A DNA stretch of 64,000 nt, taken from Streptomyces griseus subsp. griseus. GTDB lineage: Bacteria > Actinomycetota > Actinomycetes > Streptomycetales > Streptomycetaceae. Numbering within the stretch: the first letter of the stretch is position 1; each line of letters opens with the position of its first letter. The stretch is taken from positions 5,208,001 to 5,272,000 of the forward strand of contig NZ_CP032543.1 of NCBI RefSeq assembly GCF_003610995.1, given 5' to 3'. This document shows positions 24,639 through 33,545 of this stretch, piece by piece. A program made the translations under genes and the position numbers. The notes under the pieces are model-generated. The model was not told the origin of the DNA and ran no database searches. It saw nothing but the letters and a program-made list of their open reading frames with translations.

Positions 24639-26681
24639 GTGAGCGACACCACCGATCTGATGGGCGTGACTGCCGACAAGAACGTCGACAGCGCCGCGCC
24701 CGCCGAAGGTGCTGCCACTGGCACCACCGCACGGCGCCGCCGCTCCGGCACCGGCCTCGAGGGCATGGTCCTGGCCGAGCTGCAGCAGGTCGCGTCCGGC
24801 CTCGGCATCAGGGGTACTGCGCGGATGCGCAAGAGCCAGCTGATCGAGGTCATCAAGGAGGCGCAGGCGGGCGGCGGATCCGCTGCCCCCAAGGCCTCCT
24901 CCAAGGCCGGCACCGGGGGCGACGCCCCGGCCGCCGAGGCGGCGGAGAGCAAGCCCAAGCGGCGTGCCACCTCCAAGGCGCGCACCGGGGACGAGGCCGC
25001 CGCCGAGAAGGCGGCCCAGCAGCAGATCGACATCCCCGGCCAGCCGGCCAGCGACGACCAGCCCACGGGCGAGCGCCGTCGCCGCCGGGCCACCGCGCAG
25101 GCGGGCAGCCCCGACACCAAGGCCGAGGCGAAGACCGAGGCCAAGGCGGAGCCGCAGGCCGAGCAGAAGACCGAGGACCGGGGCGAGCCCAAGGGCGACG
25201 CCAAGGCCGAGGCAGCCGCCGACACCGCCGAGGGCCGCCGTGGCGACCGCCAGGGCCGTGGTGACCGCGAGCGCGGTGACCGGGGCGAGCGCCGGGAGCG
25301 CCAGCGCGACCGCCGGGGCAAGGGCGACGACCAGGGCCAGCAGGGCGGCGGCGGGCAGCAGCGCCCGCAGCGCCAGGGCCAGGGGCAGAGCCAGGGCCAG
25401 CAGAACCGTGACAACGGTCCGCAGGACGACTTCGACGACGAGGCGGGCGGCCGCCGCGGCCGCCGTGGCCGCTACCGCGACCGCCGTGGCCGCCGTGGCC
25501 GCGACGACTTCGCCAGCGATGTGCAGGTGGCCGACGACGACGTCCTGATCCCCGTGGCGGGCATCCTGGACATCCTCGACAACTACGCGTTCATCCGGAC
25601 CTCCGGCTACCTGCCGGGCCCGAACGACGTGTACGTCTCGCTCGCCCAGGTCCGCAAGAACGGCCTGCGCAAGGGCGACCACGTCACCGGTGCGGTGCGC
25701 CAGCCCAAGGACGGTGAGCGGCGCGAGAAGTTCAACGCGCTGGTCCGCCTCGACTCGGTCAACGGCATGGCTCCCGAGTCCGGCCGGGGCCGCCCCGAGT
25801 TCCAGAAGCTGACCCCGCTCTACCCGCAGGACCGGCTCCGCCTGGAGACCGACTCCAACATCCTGACGACGCGGATCATCGACCTGGTGGCCCCGATCGG
25901 CAAGGGCCAGCGCGGGCTCATCGTGGCCCCGCCGAAGACCGGCAAGACGATGATCCTCCAGGCCATCGCCAACGCCATCACGGTCAACAGCCCCGAGTGC
26001 CACCTGATGGTCGTCCTGGTCGACGAGCGTCCGGAAGAGGTCACCGACATGCAGCGGTCGGTGAAGGGCGAGGTCATCTCCTCGACCTTCGACCGCCCCG
26101 CCGAGGACCACACCACCGTCGCCGAGCTGGCCATCGAGCGCGCCAAGCGTCTCGTGGAGCTGGGTCACGACGTGGTCGTCCTGCTCGACTCGATCACCCG
26201 TCTGGGCCGCGCGTACAACCTCGCGGCGCCCGCCTCCGGCCGCATCCTCTCCGGTGGTGTCGACTCGACCGCGCTCTACCCGCCCAAGCGCTTCTTCGGC
26301 GCCGCGCGCAACATCGAGGACGGCGGCTCGCTGACCATCCTGGCCACCGCGCTCGTCGAGACCGGCTCGCGCATGGACGAGGTGATCTTCGAGGAGTTCA
26401 AGGGCACCGGCAACATGGAGCTCAAGCTCGACCGGAAGCTCTCGGACAAGCGCATCTTCCCGGCGGTGGACGTCGACGCGTCCTCCACCCGTAAGGAAGA
26501 GATCCTGCTCGGCACCGACGAGCTGGCGGTCGTCTGGAAGCTGCGCCGGGTGCTGCACGCGCTCGACCAGCAGCAGGCGATCGAGCTCCTCCTGGACCGG
26601 ATGAAGAAGACCCAGTCCAACGCGGAGTTCCTGCTCCAGATCCAGAAGACGACGCCGGGCAGCGGAAACGGCAACGACTGA
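24639..26681 (+). CDS. rho: Transcription termination factor Rho
   Basis: 680 aa from GTG 24639 (GGAAGGACCC upstream). Hexameric RNA helicase that ends transcription. The N-terminal domain (about 40-75: LEGMVLAELQQVASGLGIRG) is interrupted by an insertion of about 220 residues, first Ala/Lys/Glu-rich and then Arg/Gly-rich (DRERGDRGERRER), typical of high-GC actinobacteria and thought to bind RNA. The RNA-binding cold-shock-like domain follows, then the ATPase core with Walker A PPKTGKT, DERPEEVTDM, Walker B VVVLLDSITRLGRAYN and the Q-loop. Complete. Confidence 0.98.
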   Translation: MSDTTDLMGVTADKNVDSAAPAEGAATGTTARRRRSGTGLEGMVLAELQQVASGLGIRGTARMRKSQLIEVIKEAQAGGGSAAPKASSKAGTGGDAPAAEAAESKPKRRATSKARTGDEAAAEKAAQQQIDIPGQPASDDQPTGERRRRRATAQAGSPDTKAEAKTEAKAEPQAEQKTEDRGEPKGDAKAEAAADTAEGRRGDRQGRGDRERGDRGERRERQRDRRGKGDDQGQQGGGGQQRPQRQGQGQSQGQQNRDNGPQDDFDDEAGGRRGRRGRYRDRRGRRGRDDFASDVQVADDDVLIPVAGILDILDNYAFIRTSGYLPGPNDVYVSLAQVRKNGLRKGDHVTGAVRQPKDGERREKFNALVRLDSVNGMAPESGRGRPEFQKLTPLYPQDRLRLETDSNILTTRIIDLVAPIGKGQRGLIVAPPKTGKTMILQAIANAITVNSPECHLMVVLVDERPEEVTDMQRSVKGEVISSTFDRPAEDHTTVAELAIERAKRLVELGHDVVVLLDSITRLGRAYNLAAPASGRILSGGVDSTALYPPKRFFGAARNIEDGGSLTILATALVETGSRMDEVIFEEFKGTGNMELKLDRKLSDKRIFPAVDVDASSTRKEEILLGTDELAVVWKLRRVLHALDQQQAIELLLDRMKKTQSNAEFLLQIQKTTPGSGNGND

Positions 26682-26700
26682 CCTATCCACGGCAGTTGAT

Positions 26701-26738
26701 GCCGAGGGCCCCAGCACCACGGTGCCGGGGGCCCTCGG
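26701..26738 (+). terminator. Terminator of rho
   Basis: GCCGAGGGCCCC (26701-26712) pairs with GGGGCCCTCGGC (26727-26738), with inner GCACC/GGTGC extending the stem. It lies 20 bases after the rho stop. No T-run. Confidence 0.75.
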
Positions 26739-27010
26739 CGTTCCCCGGACCGCCCCCGAGACCTTTGCCACACACCGGCCCGCCGGACGACGCCTCCGCC
26801 GGTGCGTGTACGGGGCAGGAAACCGCAGGTGAACGCGGAGGCGCGGCCTGTCCGCCGACCCCCTCGCGCCCTTCGCCGCTCACCCGGCACAGACAGGGCC
26901 CTGTGCAACCCTTCTTGCTGCTTCGCCGTCTGATCAAGAGATGACAAACCCTCCCGGAAGCGTCAGGGCCGGGGCGAGGAGCAGGCGGAGCGCAGTAACG
27001 AGGGAGACGC
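26739..27010 (+). other. Intergenic region rho to LCP gene
   Basis: The remainder of a 329-bp gap. No gene with a ribosome site is visible; it presumably holds the promoter of the LCP gene, but no clear boxes were identified. Confidence 0.3.
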
Positions 27011-28114
27011 GTGAGCGAGCAGAAGAAGACCCCGGGGCGGATACGCGGCACCGGCACCCGCCGGAAGAAGCCCTCCCGCAGCCGCCGGGCGAAGCTGATC
27101 ACGGCCTGGACGGTGGCGGGCGTGGTGGTCGTCGGCGGTGCCGGGCTCGGATACGCCTACGTCACCCTCGACGGCAACCTCTCCAGCGTCGACATCGACG
27201 CCAAGCTCGGCACCGACCGCCCCGACGACGTGGACGACGGCTCGCAGGACATCCTGGTGCTCGGCTCCGACTCGCGCTCCGGCGACAACGGCAAGTACGG
27301 CGCCGACGAGGGCGCCGCCCGCTCCGACACGGCGATGGTCGTGCACGTCGACAAGGGCCACAAGTCGGCCAGCGTCGTCTCCATACCGCGCGACACCCTG
27401 ATCGAACGCCCCGCCTGCGCGAGCGACACGACGGACGAAACGGTCCCCGCCGCCCACCGGGCCATGTTCAACACGGCGTACGAGGTCGGCGGACCGGCCT
27501 GCGCGGTCAAGACCGTCGAATCGATGTCCGGTATCCGCATGGACCACTACATCGAGGTCGACTTCACCGGCTTCGAGAAGCTCATCGACGAGCTCGGCGG
27601 CGTCGAGATCACCACGAAGAGCGCGATCAACGACTCCAAGAGCCACCTCGACCTGGACCCGGGCACCCACACCCTGGACGGCGAGGAGTCCCTCGGCCTC
27701 GTCCGTACCCGCAAGAGCGTCGGCGACGGCAGTGACCTGGGCCGCATCCAGCTCCAGCAGGCGTTCATCAAGGCGCTGATCAAGCAGGCGAAGAGCGTCG
27801 GGGTGTTCTCCAGCCCCGCCAAGCTGTTCGGCCTCGCGGACGCCGCCACCAAGGCGCTCACCACCGACTCCGGCCTCGGCTCGGTCAAGAAGCTCACCGG
27901 CTTCGCGAACGGCCTCAAGGGGCTCGGCGCCGACCATGTGCACATGGTGACCCTGCCCGTGGAGTACGACCCGGCCGACCCCAACCGGGTCCTCCCGCAG
28001 GAGAAGGCCGGCCGGCAGGTCTGGGCCGCGCTGAAGCAGGACCGGCCCATCCCCGCCTCCGCCACCGAGAAATCGGCCGGGGACAAGGGCGACGCCGGAA
28101 AGCTGGTCGAGTAG
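27011..28114 (+). CDS. LytR-CpsA-Psr (LCP) family cell-wall glycopolymer ligase
   Basis: 367 aa from GTG 27011 with GAGGGAGACGC upstream. A basic cytoplasmic tail, one membrane anchor at about 29-51, then the extracellular LCP domain: [54 protein letters not shown] and LVRTRKS. The Asp and Arg residues that hold the polyprenyl-pyrophosphate lipid are present. LCP proteins transfer teichoic acids or other glycopolymers from undecaprenyl carriers to peptidoglycan. The WecA-like gene at 33546 could supply such lipid-linked substrates; that link is inference. Confidence 0.93.
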   Translation: MSEQKKTPGRIRGTGTRRKKPSRSRRAKLITAWTVAGVVVVGGAGLGYAYVTLDGNLSSVDIDAKLGTDRPDDVDDGSQDILVLGSDSRSGDNGKYGADEGAARSDTAMVVHVDKGHKSASVVSIPRDTLIERPACASDTTDETVPAAHRAMFNTAYEVGGPACAVKTVESMSGIRMDHYIEVDFTGFEKLIDELGGVEITTKSAINDSKSHLDLDPGTHTLDGEESLGLVRTRKSVGDGSDLGRIQLQQAFIKALIKQAKSVGVFSSPAKLFGLADAATKALTTDSGLGSVKKLTGFANGLKGLGADHVHMVTLPVEYDPADPNRVLPQEKAGRQVWAALKQDRPIPASATEKSAGDKGDAGKLVE

Positions 28115-28260
28115 CCACTCAGGGGGTCGTGGGAATACCTGCGGTCCGCCCCCGGTTTTGGGAGATACGGCCGGTCCTGGCAGACTGGTACGTCGGCCCC
28201 GGTTCACGGCCGCGCAATCCGCGCGGACGACCCGGAGCCCTCCCGAAACTAGGAGACACC

Positions 28261-28485
28261 TTGAAGCGCGACATCCACCCCGAGTACGTCGAGACGCAGG
28301 TCAGCTGCACCTGCGGTGCGTCGTTCACCACCCGGAGCACCATCGACGGCGGCAACATCCGCGCCGACGTCTGCTCCGAGTGCCACCCGTTCTACACGGG
28401 CAAGCAGAAGATCCTCGACACCGGCGGCCGCGTGGCCCGCTTCGAGGCCCGCTTCGGCAAGGCTGCCGGCTCCGCCAGCAAGTAG
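28261..28485 (+). CDS. rpmE: 50S ribosomal protein L31
   Basis: 74 aa, TTG start at 28261 with AGGAGACACC upstream; the frame is open further upstream but has no site. Zinc-binding form of L31, with Cys16, Cys18, Cys38 and Cys41 (SCTCGA and [13 protein letters not shown]). In Streptomyces the Zur-controlled paralogue without Cys replaces it under zinc shortage. A strong intrinsic terminator follows. Confidence 0.97.
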   Translation: MKRDIHPEYVETQVSCTCGASFTTRSTIDGGNIRADVCSECHPFYTGKQKILDTGGRVARFEARFGKAAGSASK

Positions 28486-28495
28486 CGAGCCACTG

Positions 28496-28545
28496 CGCCG
28501 GTTCCTGGCGCCCTCTTCCCGGGGGCGTCGGAACCGGCGTTTTTT
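28496..28545 (+). terminator. Intrinsic terminator after rpmE
   Basis: CGCCGGTTCC (28496-28505) pairs with GGAACCGGCG (28530-28539), followed by six T (28540-28545): a textbook Rho-independent terminator, rare in this genome region. Confidence 0.92.
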
Positions 28546-28641
28546 CCGGTCGGGTGTGCGGGGGAGCCCCCGCCGTACACCCCACCGGGCAGTACGCCCT
28601 CCAGCAGGCCCGCAGATTTCAGACCAACCAGGAGCCCCCGA

Positions 28642-29718
28642 ATGTTCGAGGCGGTCGAGGAACTGATCGGTGAACACGCCGGTCTCGAGAAGAAGCTCGC
28701 CGACCCGGCGGTCCACGCCGACCAGGCCAACGCGCGGAAGCTGAACAAGCGCTACGCGGAGCTGACCCCGATCGTCTCCACGTACCGGGCCTGGAAGCAG
28801 ACCGGCGAGGACATCGAGACCGCCCGCGAGTTCGCCGCGGACGACCCCGACTTCGCCGCCGAGGTCAAGGAGCTGGAGAAGGAGCGCGAAGAGCTCACCG
28901 AGAAGCTCCGCCTCCTCCTCGTCCCCCGCGACCCCAGCGACGACAAGGACGTGCTCCTGGAGATCAAGGCGGGCGCCGGCGGTGACGAGTCCGCCCTGTT
29001 CGCCGGTGACCTGCTGCGCATGTATCTGCGGTACGCCGAGCGCATCGGCTGGAAGACCGAGATCATCGACTCCACCGAGTCCGAGCTCGGCGGCTACAAG
29101 GACGTCCAGGTCGCCGTCAAGACCAAGGGCGGCAACGGGGCCACCGAGCCCGGCCAGGGCGTCTGGGCCCGGATGAAGTACGAGGGCGGGGTGCACCGGG
29201 TGCAGCGCGTGCCCTCCACCGAGTCCCAGGGCCGCATCCACACCTCCGCCGCGGGCGTGCTCGTCACCCCCGAGGCCGAGGAGGTCGACGTCGAGATCCA
29301 CGCCAACGACCTCCGTATCGACGTCTACCGCTCCTCCGGCCCCGGCGGCCAGTCCGTCAACACGACCGACTCCGCCGTCCGCATCACGCACCTGCCGACC
29401 GGCGTCGTCGCCTCCTGCCAGAACGAGAAGAGCCAGCTCCAGAACAAGGAGCAGGCCATGCGCATCCTGCGCTCCCGGCTGCTGGCCGCCGCCCAGGAGG
29501 CCGCCGAGCAGGAGGCCTCCGACGTGCGCCGCAGCCAGGTCCGCACGGTCGACCGCTCCGAGAAGATCCGCACGTACAACTTCCCGGAAAACCGCATCTC
29601 GGACCACCGCGTCGGCTTCAAGGCGTACAACTTGGACCAGGTACTCGACGGAGAGCTCGACGCCGTCATCCAGGCGTGCGTCGACGCCGACTCCGCCGCC
29701 AAGCTCGCCAACGCGTAA
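28642..29718 (+). CDS. prfA: Peptide chain release factor 1
   Basis: 358 aa, ATG after CCAGGAGCC. RF1 recognises UAA/UAG and triggers peptide release. The GGQ catalytic motif is at 235-237 (SGPGGQSVN); the N-terminal coiled coil and the C-terminal peptidyl-hydrolase fold are complete. Next is prmC, its methylase, 46 bp downstream: a conserved functional pair. Confidence 0.98.
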   Translation: MFEAVEELIGEHAGLEKKLADPAVHADQANARKLNKRYAELTPIVSTYRAWKQTGEDIETAREFAADDPDFAAEVKELEKEREELTEKLRLLLVPRDPSDDKDVLLEIKAGAGGDESALFAGDLLRMYLRYAERIGWKTEIIDSTESELGGYKDVQVAVKTKGGNGATEPGQGVWARMKYEGGVHRVQRVPSTESQGRIHTSAAGVLVTPEAEEVDVEIHANDLRIDVYRSSGPGGQSVNTTDSAVRITHLPTGVVASCQNEKSQLQNKEQAMRILRSRLLAAAQEAAEQEASDVRRSQVRTVDRSEKIRTYNFPENRISDHRVGFKAYNLDQVLDGELDAVIQACVDADSAAKLANA

Positions 29719-29764
29719 GCGCACCGCCCGCCCCGCACACCCGTGAACCGTACGGAGAACCGCG

Positions 29765-30610
29765 ATGAACCTGCTGCTCGCCGAGGTGGCCCAGGCCACC
29801 CAGCGGCTGGCCGACGCCGGTGTCCCCTCACCGCGATTCGACGCCGAGGAACTCGCGGCCTTCGTCCACGGCGTGAAGCGGGGCGAGCTGCACTCCGTGC
29901 CCGACACCGACTTCGACGCCCGCTACTGGGAGACCATCGCCCGTCGTGAGGCCCGCGAACCGCTCCAGCACATCACCGGCCGCGCCTTCTTCCGCTACCT
30001 GGAACTCCAGGTGGGACCCGGTGTCTTCGTGCCCCGCCCGGAGACCGAGTCGGTCGTCGGTTGGGCCATAGACGCCGTCCGCGCGATGGACGTCGTGGAG
30101 CCCGTCGTCGTCGACCTGTGCACCGGCTCGGGCGCCATCGCGCTCGCCATGGCGCAGGAGGTCCCGCGCTCGCGCGTCCACGCCGTCGAGCTCTCCGAGG
30201 ACGCCCTCCGGTGGACCCGGAAGAACGCCGAGGGGTCCAGGGTCACCGTCCACAAGGGAGACGCCCTGAGCGCCCTCCCGGAGCTGGACGGACAGGTCGA
30301 CCTGGTGATCTCCAACCCGCCGTACATCCCGCTCACCGAGTGGGAGTACGTCGCCCCCGAGGCCCGTGACCACGACCCGGAGATGGCCCTCTTCTCCGGC
30401 GAGGACGGCCTCGACACCATCCGCGGCATCGAACGCACCGCCCACCGTCTGCTCCGCCCCGGCGGCCTCGTCGTCATCGAGCACGCCGACACCCAGGGCG
30501 GCCAGGTGCCGTGGATCTTCACCGAGGAGCGGGGCTGGGCCGACGCGGCCGACCACCCCGACCTCAACAAGCGGCCCCGGTTCGCCACCGCCCGCAAGGC
30601 CATGCCGTGA
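29765..30610 (+). CDS. prmC: Release-factor glutamine N5-methyltransferase
   Basis: 281 aa. SAM-dependent enzyme that methylates the Gln of GGQ in release factors. N-terminal helical bundle for substrate docking, then the Rossmann domain with VVDLCTGSGAIAL and the catalytic NPPY at 184-187. It follows prfA and ends 52 bp before tsaC. Confidence 0.97.
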   Translation: MNLLLAEVAQATQRLADAGVPSPRFDAEELAAFVHGVKRGELHSVPDTDFDARYWETIARREAREPLQHITGRAFFRYLELQVGPGVFVPRPETESVVGWAIDAVRAMDVVEPVVVDLCTGSGAIALAMAQEVPRSRVHAVELSEDALRWTRKNAEGSRVTVHKGDALSALPELDGQVDLVISNPPYIPLTEWEYVAPEARDHDPEMALFSGEDGLDTIRGIERTAHRLLRPGGLVVIEHADTQGGQVPWIFTEERGWADAADHPDLNKRPRFATARKAMP

Positions 30611-30662
30611 CCGGCCCCCGACGCCACACCCCGTACCCGTACACGCTTGAGGAGGCCGGCTG

Positions 30663-31310
30663 ATGGCACGGCGATACGACTGCAACGACGCGACCGACCG
30701 GACCAGCGGGCTGCGCGAGGCCGCGTCCGCCGTCCGCCGCGGCGAACTGGTCGTGCTGCCCACCGACACCGTGTACGGGATCGGTGCGGACGCCTTCAGC
30801 GCCGAGGGCGTCGCCGACCTGCTGGACGCCAAGGGCCGGGGCCGTAACATGCCCACCCCCGTCCTCATCGGCTCCCCGAACACCCTGCACGGCCTGGTCA
30901 CCGACTTCTCCGAGCAGGCCTGGGAGCTGGTCGACGCGTTCTGGCCCGGAGCCCTCACCCTGGTCGCCCGGCACCAGCCCTCGCTCCAGTGGGACCTCGG
31001 CGACACCCGGGGCACCGTCGCCATCCGGATGCCGCTGCACCCCGTCGCCATCGAGTTGCTGACCGAGGTCGGCCCGATGGCCGTCTCCAGCGCCAACCTC
31101 ACCGGACACCCCTCTCCCGAGGACTGCGACGCCGCCCAGGGCATGCTCGGCGACTCCGTCTCGGTCTACCTCGACGGCGGCCCGACGCCCGGCATCGTGC
31201 CGTCCTCGATCGTCGACGTCACCGGCAGTGTCCCGGTCCTCCTGCGGGCCGGCGCGCTCTCCGTCGAGGAGCTGCGCAAGGTGGTCCCCGACCTCGAGGT
31301 GGCCAATTGA
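30663..31310 (+). CDS. tsaC: L-threonylcarbamoyladenylate synthase
   Basis: 215 aa, ATG after GAGGAGG. YrdC/Sua5-type enzyme that makes threonylcarbamoyl-AMP from threonine, bicarbonate and ATP for the t6A modification of tRNAs reading ANN codons. Motifs: LVVLPTDTVYGIGADAF, KGRGRNMP and the C-terminal SSANLTG. It lacks the extra Sua5 domain. The stop overlaps the TTG of the next gene (TTGA). Confidence 0.95.
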   Translation: MARRYDCNDATDRTSGLREAASAVRRGELVVLPTDTVYGIGADAFSAEGVADLLDAKGRGRNMPTPVLIGSPNTLHGLVTDFSEQAWELVDAFWPGALTLVARHQPSLQWDLGDTRGTVAIRMPLHPVAIELLTEVGPMAVSSANLTGHPSPEDCDAAQGMLGDSVSVYLDGGPTPGIVPSSIVDVTGSVPVLLRAGALSVEELRKVVPDLEVAN

Positions 31311-31948
31311 CCGCCCCCGAGGGGCGTGGCATAGCGGGGCGGACCGACACCTTCCGCATCCTCCACGTCAGCACCGGCAACGTCTGCCGCTCGCCCATCA
31401 CCGAGCGGCTGACCCGCCATGCCCTGACGCACCGCCTCGGCGACCCGCTCAGCGGCGGCCTGATCGTGGAGAGCGCGGGCACCTGGGGCCACGAGGGCGC
31501 CCCCATGGAGGCCAACGCCGAGGTGGTCCTCGCCGACTTCGGCGCGGACGCCAGCGGCTTCGTCGGCCGCGAGCTGCTGGACGAGCACGTCATCCGCGCC
31601 GACCTGGTCCTCACCGCCACCCGCGACCACCGCGCCCAGGTCATCTCCATGGGCCACTCCGCGGGCCTGCGGACCTTCACGCTCAAGGAGTTCACCCGGC
31701 TGGTGCGGGCGATAGACCCCGCCACCCTGCCCGACCCCCTCGACGAGGGCGTCGTCGAGCGCGCCCGCGCCCTGGTCCGCGCCGCCGCCGCACTGCGCGG
31801 CTGGCTGCTGGCCCCGACCGCCGAGGCGGACGAGGTCTACGACCCGTACGGGGCGCCCATCACCTTCTTCCGCTCCATCGGCGACGAGATCAACCAGGCG
31901 CTGGACCCGGTGGTCACGGCGCTCACCGGCGTACGCGCACCGCACTGA
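31307..31948 (+). CDS. LMW protein-tyrosine-phosphatase-like protein lacking the catalytic Cys
   Basis: 213 aa from TTG 31307, overlapping the tsaC stop. The fold of low-molecular-weight phosphatases is clear: ILHVSTGNVCRSPITERL aligns with the V-C-x-G-N-x-C-R-S P-loop, and a VYDPYG general-acid motif is near the C-terminus. The residue where the nucleophilic Cys belongs (six before Arg28) is Ser22, while the second P-loop Cys (C27) remains. It may be a pseudophosphatase that binds phospho-ligands, or have another chemistry. Insertions make it longer than the usual 150-160 residues. Confidence 0.85.
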   Translation: MTAPEGRGIAGRTDTFRILHVSTGNVCRSPITERLTRHALTHRLGDPLSGGLIVESAGTWGHEGAPMEANAEVVLADFGADASGFVGRELLDEHVIRADLVLTATRDHRAQVISMGHSAGLRTFTLKEFTRLVRAIDPATLPDPLDEGVVERARALVRAAAALRGWLLAPTAEADEVYDPYGAPITFFRSIGDEINQALDPVVTALTGVRAPH

Positions 31949-31978
31949 CGGACGTTACGGACCCGCACTGACGGACGT
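31941..31978. repeat. 15-bp direct repeat at the 3' end of the phosphatase-like gene
   Basis: CGCACTGACGGACGT occurs at 31941-31955, spanning the stop codon, and again at 31964-31978. The second copy lies in the glyA upstream region. It may be a small duplication or an operator pair. Confidence 0.4.
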
Positions 31979-32120
31979 ACACGCGCTGTACGGAGCGCCG
32001 GTGCGCCGACCGGCGTACGGGGCGTTCCGACAGCGGGCACACCACCCCGGCCCGGCCTACATTGGAGTTGGCACCGGCACCCCTCGCCGGCGCACCCACC
32101 TTCAGGCCCGGAGCCCTCCC

Positions 32121-33401
32121 ATGCCGGTCACCTCTCCCGCCGCACCCGCAGCCGCGCCGCCCGCGCCCGACGCCCTGCCCCAGGACTTCGGCGCGCTGTT
32201 CCGCCAGGACCCGGAGATCGCCGGGGTCCTGCTGGGGGAGCGGGACCGGCAGGCCGCCACCCTCCAGCTGATCGCCGCCGAGAACTTCACCTCGCCCGCG
32301 GTCCTGGCCGCCCTCGGCTCCCCGCTCGCCGACAAGTACGCCGAGGGGTACCCGGGCGCCCGCCACCACGGCGGCTGCGAACACGCGGACGCCGCCGAAC
32401 GCATCGCCGTCCGCCGCGCCACCGCCCTCTTCGGCGCCGAACACGCCAACGTCCAGCCGCACTCCGGCTCCTCCGCCGTCCTCGCCGCCTACGCCGCGCT
32501 GCTGCGCCCGGGCGACACGGTGCTCGCGATGGGACTCCCGTACGGGGGACACCTCACCCACGGGGCGCCCGGCAACTTCTCCGGCCGCTGGTTCGACTTC
32601 GTCGGGTACGGCGTCGACCCGGAGAGCGGGCTCATCGACCACACCCGGCTCCGCGCCCTGGCCCGCGCCCGCCGCCCCAAGGCGATCGTCTGCGGCTCCA
32701 TCTCCTACCCCCGCCACCCCGACTACGAGGCGTTCCGGGAGATCGCCGACGAGGTGGGCGCGTACCTGATCGCGGACGCCGCCCACCCGATGGGGCTGAT
32801 CGCCGGGGGAGCGGCGCCGAGCCCGGTGCCGTACGCCGATGTCGTCTGCGCCACCACGCACAAGGTGCTGCGCGGACCGCGCGGCGGCATGATCCTGTGC
32901 GGCGCGGAGCTGGCGGAGCGGATCGACCGGGCGGTGTTCCCGTTCACGCAGGGCGGCGCGCAGATGCACACGGTGGCGGCGAAGGCGGTCGCGTTCGGGG
33001 AGGCGGAGACACCGGCGTACACGCTCTACGCGCACCAGGTGGTCGCGCACGCCCGGGTGCTGGCCGCGGGGCTGGAGGCCGAAGGCTTCGAGGTGACGAC
33101 CGGCGGCACGGACACCCACATCATCGTCGCGGACCCGGCCCCGCTGGGCGTCGACGGCCGCACCGCCCGCGAACGGCTGTCGGCCGCCGGCATGGTCCTG
33201 GACACGTGTGCGCTGCCCTACGGGGAGGCCCGGGGCATCCGCCTGGGGACCGCCGCCGTCACCACGCAGGGCATGGGCGAGAGGGACATGGCGCGGATCG
33301 CGGCGCTGTTCGGGGCGGCCGTACGGGAGCCGGGCGATGTGAGCCCGGTCGCGGCGGAGGTCCGGGAGCTGGCCGCGCGCAATCCGCCGTACCCGCGGTA
33401 G
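32121..33401 (+). CDS. glyA: Serine hydroxymethyltransferase
   Basis: 426 aa from ATG 32121, preceded by GGAG; the frame is open to 32001 without a site. PLP enzyme that interconverts serine and glycine with tetrahydrofolate. PLP lysine in TTHKVLRGPRGG; N-terminal LQLIAAENF and YAEGYPGARHHGG are diagnostic. The divergent details (THKV rather than THKT, an Ala-rich N-terminal extension) suggest it may be a second glyA rather than the main copy. It stands apart from glycine-cleavage genes. A TACATT box at 32058-32063 is a possible promoter. Confidence 0.94.
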   Translation: MPVTSPAAPAAAPPAPDALPQDFGALFRQDPEIAGVLLGERDRQAATLQLIAAENFTSPAVLAALGSPLADKYAEGYPGARHHGGCEHADAAERIAVRRATALFGAEHANVQPHSGSSAVLAAYAALLRPGDTVLAMGLPYGGHLTHGAPGNFSGRWFDFVGYGVDPESGLIDHTRLRALARARRPKAIVCGSISYPRHPDYEAFREIADEVGAYLIADAAHPMGLIAGGAAPSPVPYADVVCATTHKVLRGPRGGMILCGAELAERIDRAVFPFTQGGAQMHTVAAKAVAFGEAETPAYTLYAHQVVAHARVLAAGLEAEGFEVTTGGTDTHIIVADPAPLGVDGRTARERLSAAGMVLDTCALPYGEARGIRLGTAAVTTQGMGERDMARIAALFGAAVREPGDVSPVAAEVRELAARNPPYPR

Positions 33402-33545
33402 CCGGCCGGACCGTTTCCGGAGTGGTGGGCTCCGGCGTATCCGGGGCAGACGAACCCTGTGCAACCATCACCCGTACCGTGGAGTCCTTGTTCCTGAGAC
33501 TAGGGTGTGGGTTTTGGATGGCCGGCGAATTCTGTGGGGCAGCCC

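Noticed and set aside
32000..32120. Glycine riboswitch before glyA
   Set aside because: The region is short and GC-rich, and no conserved riboswitch core could be recognised.
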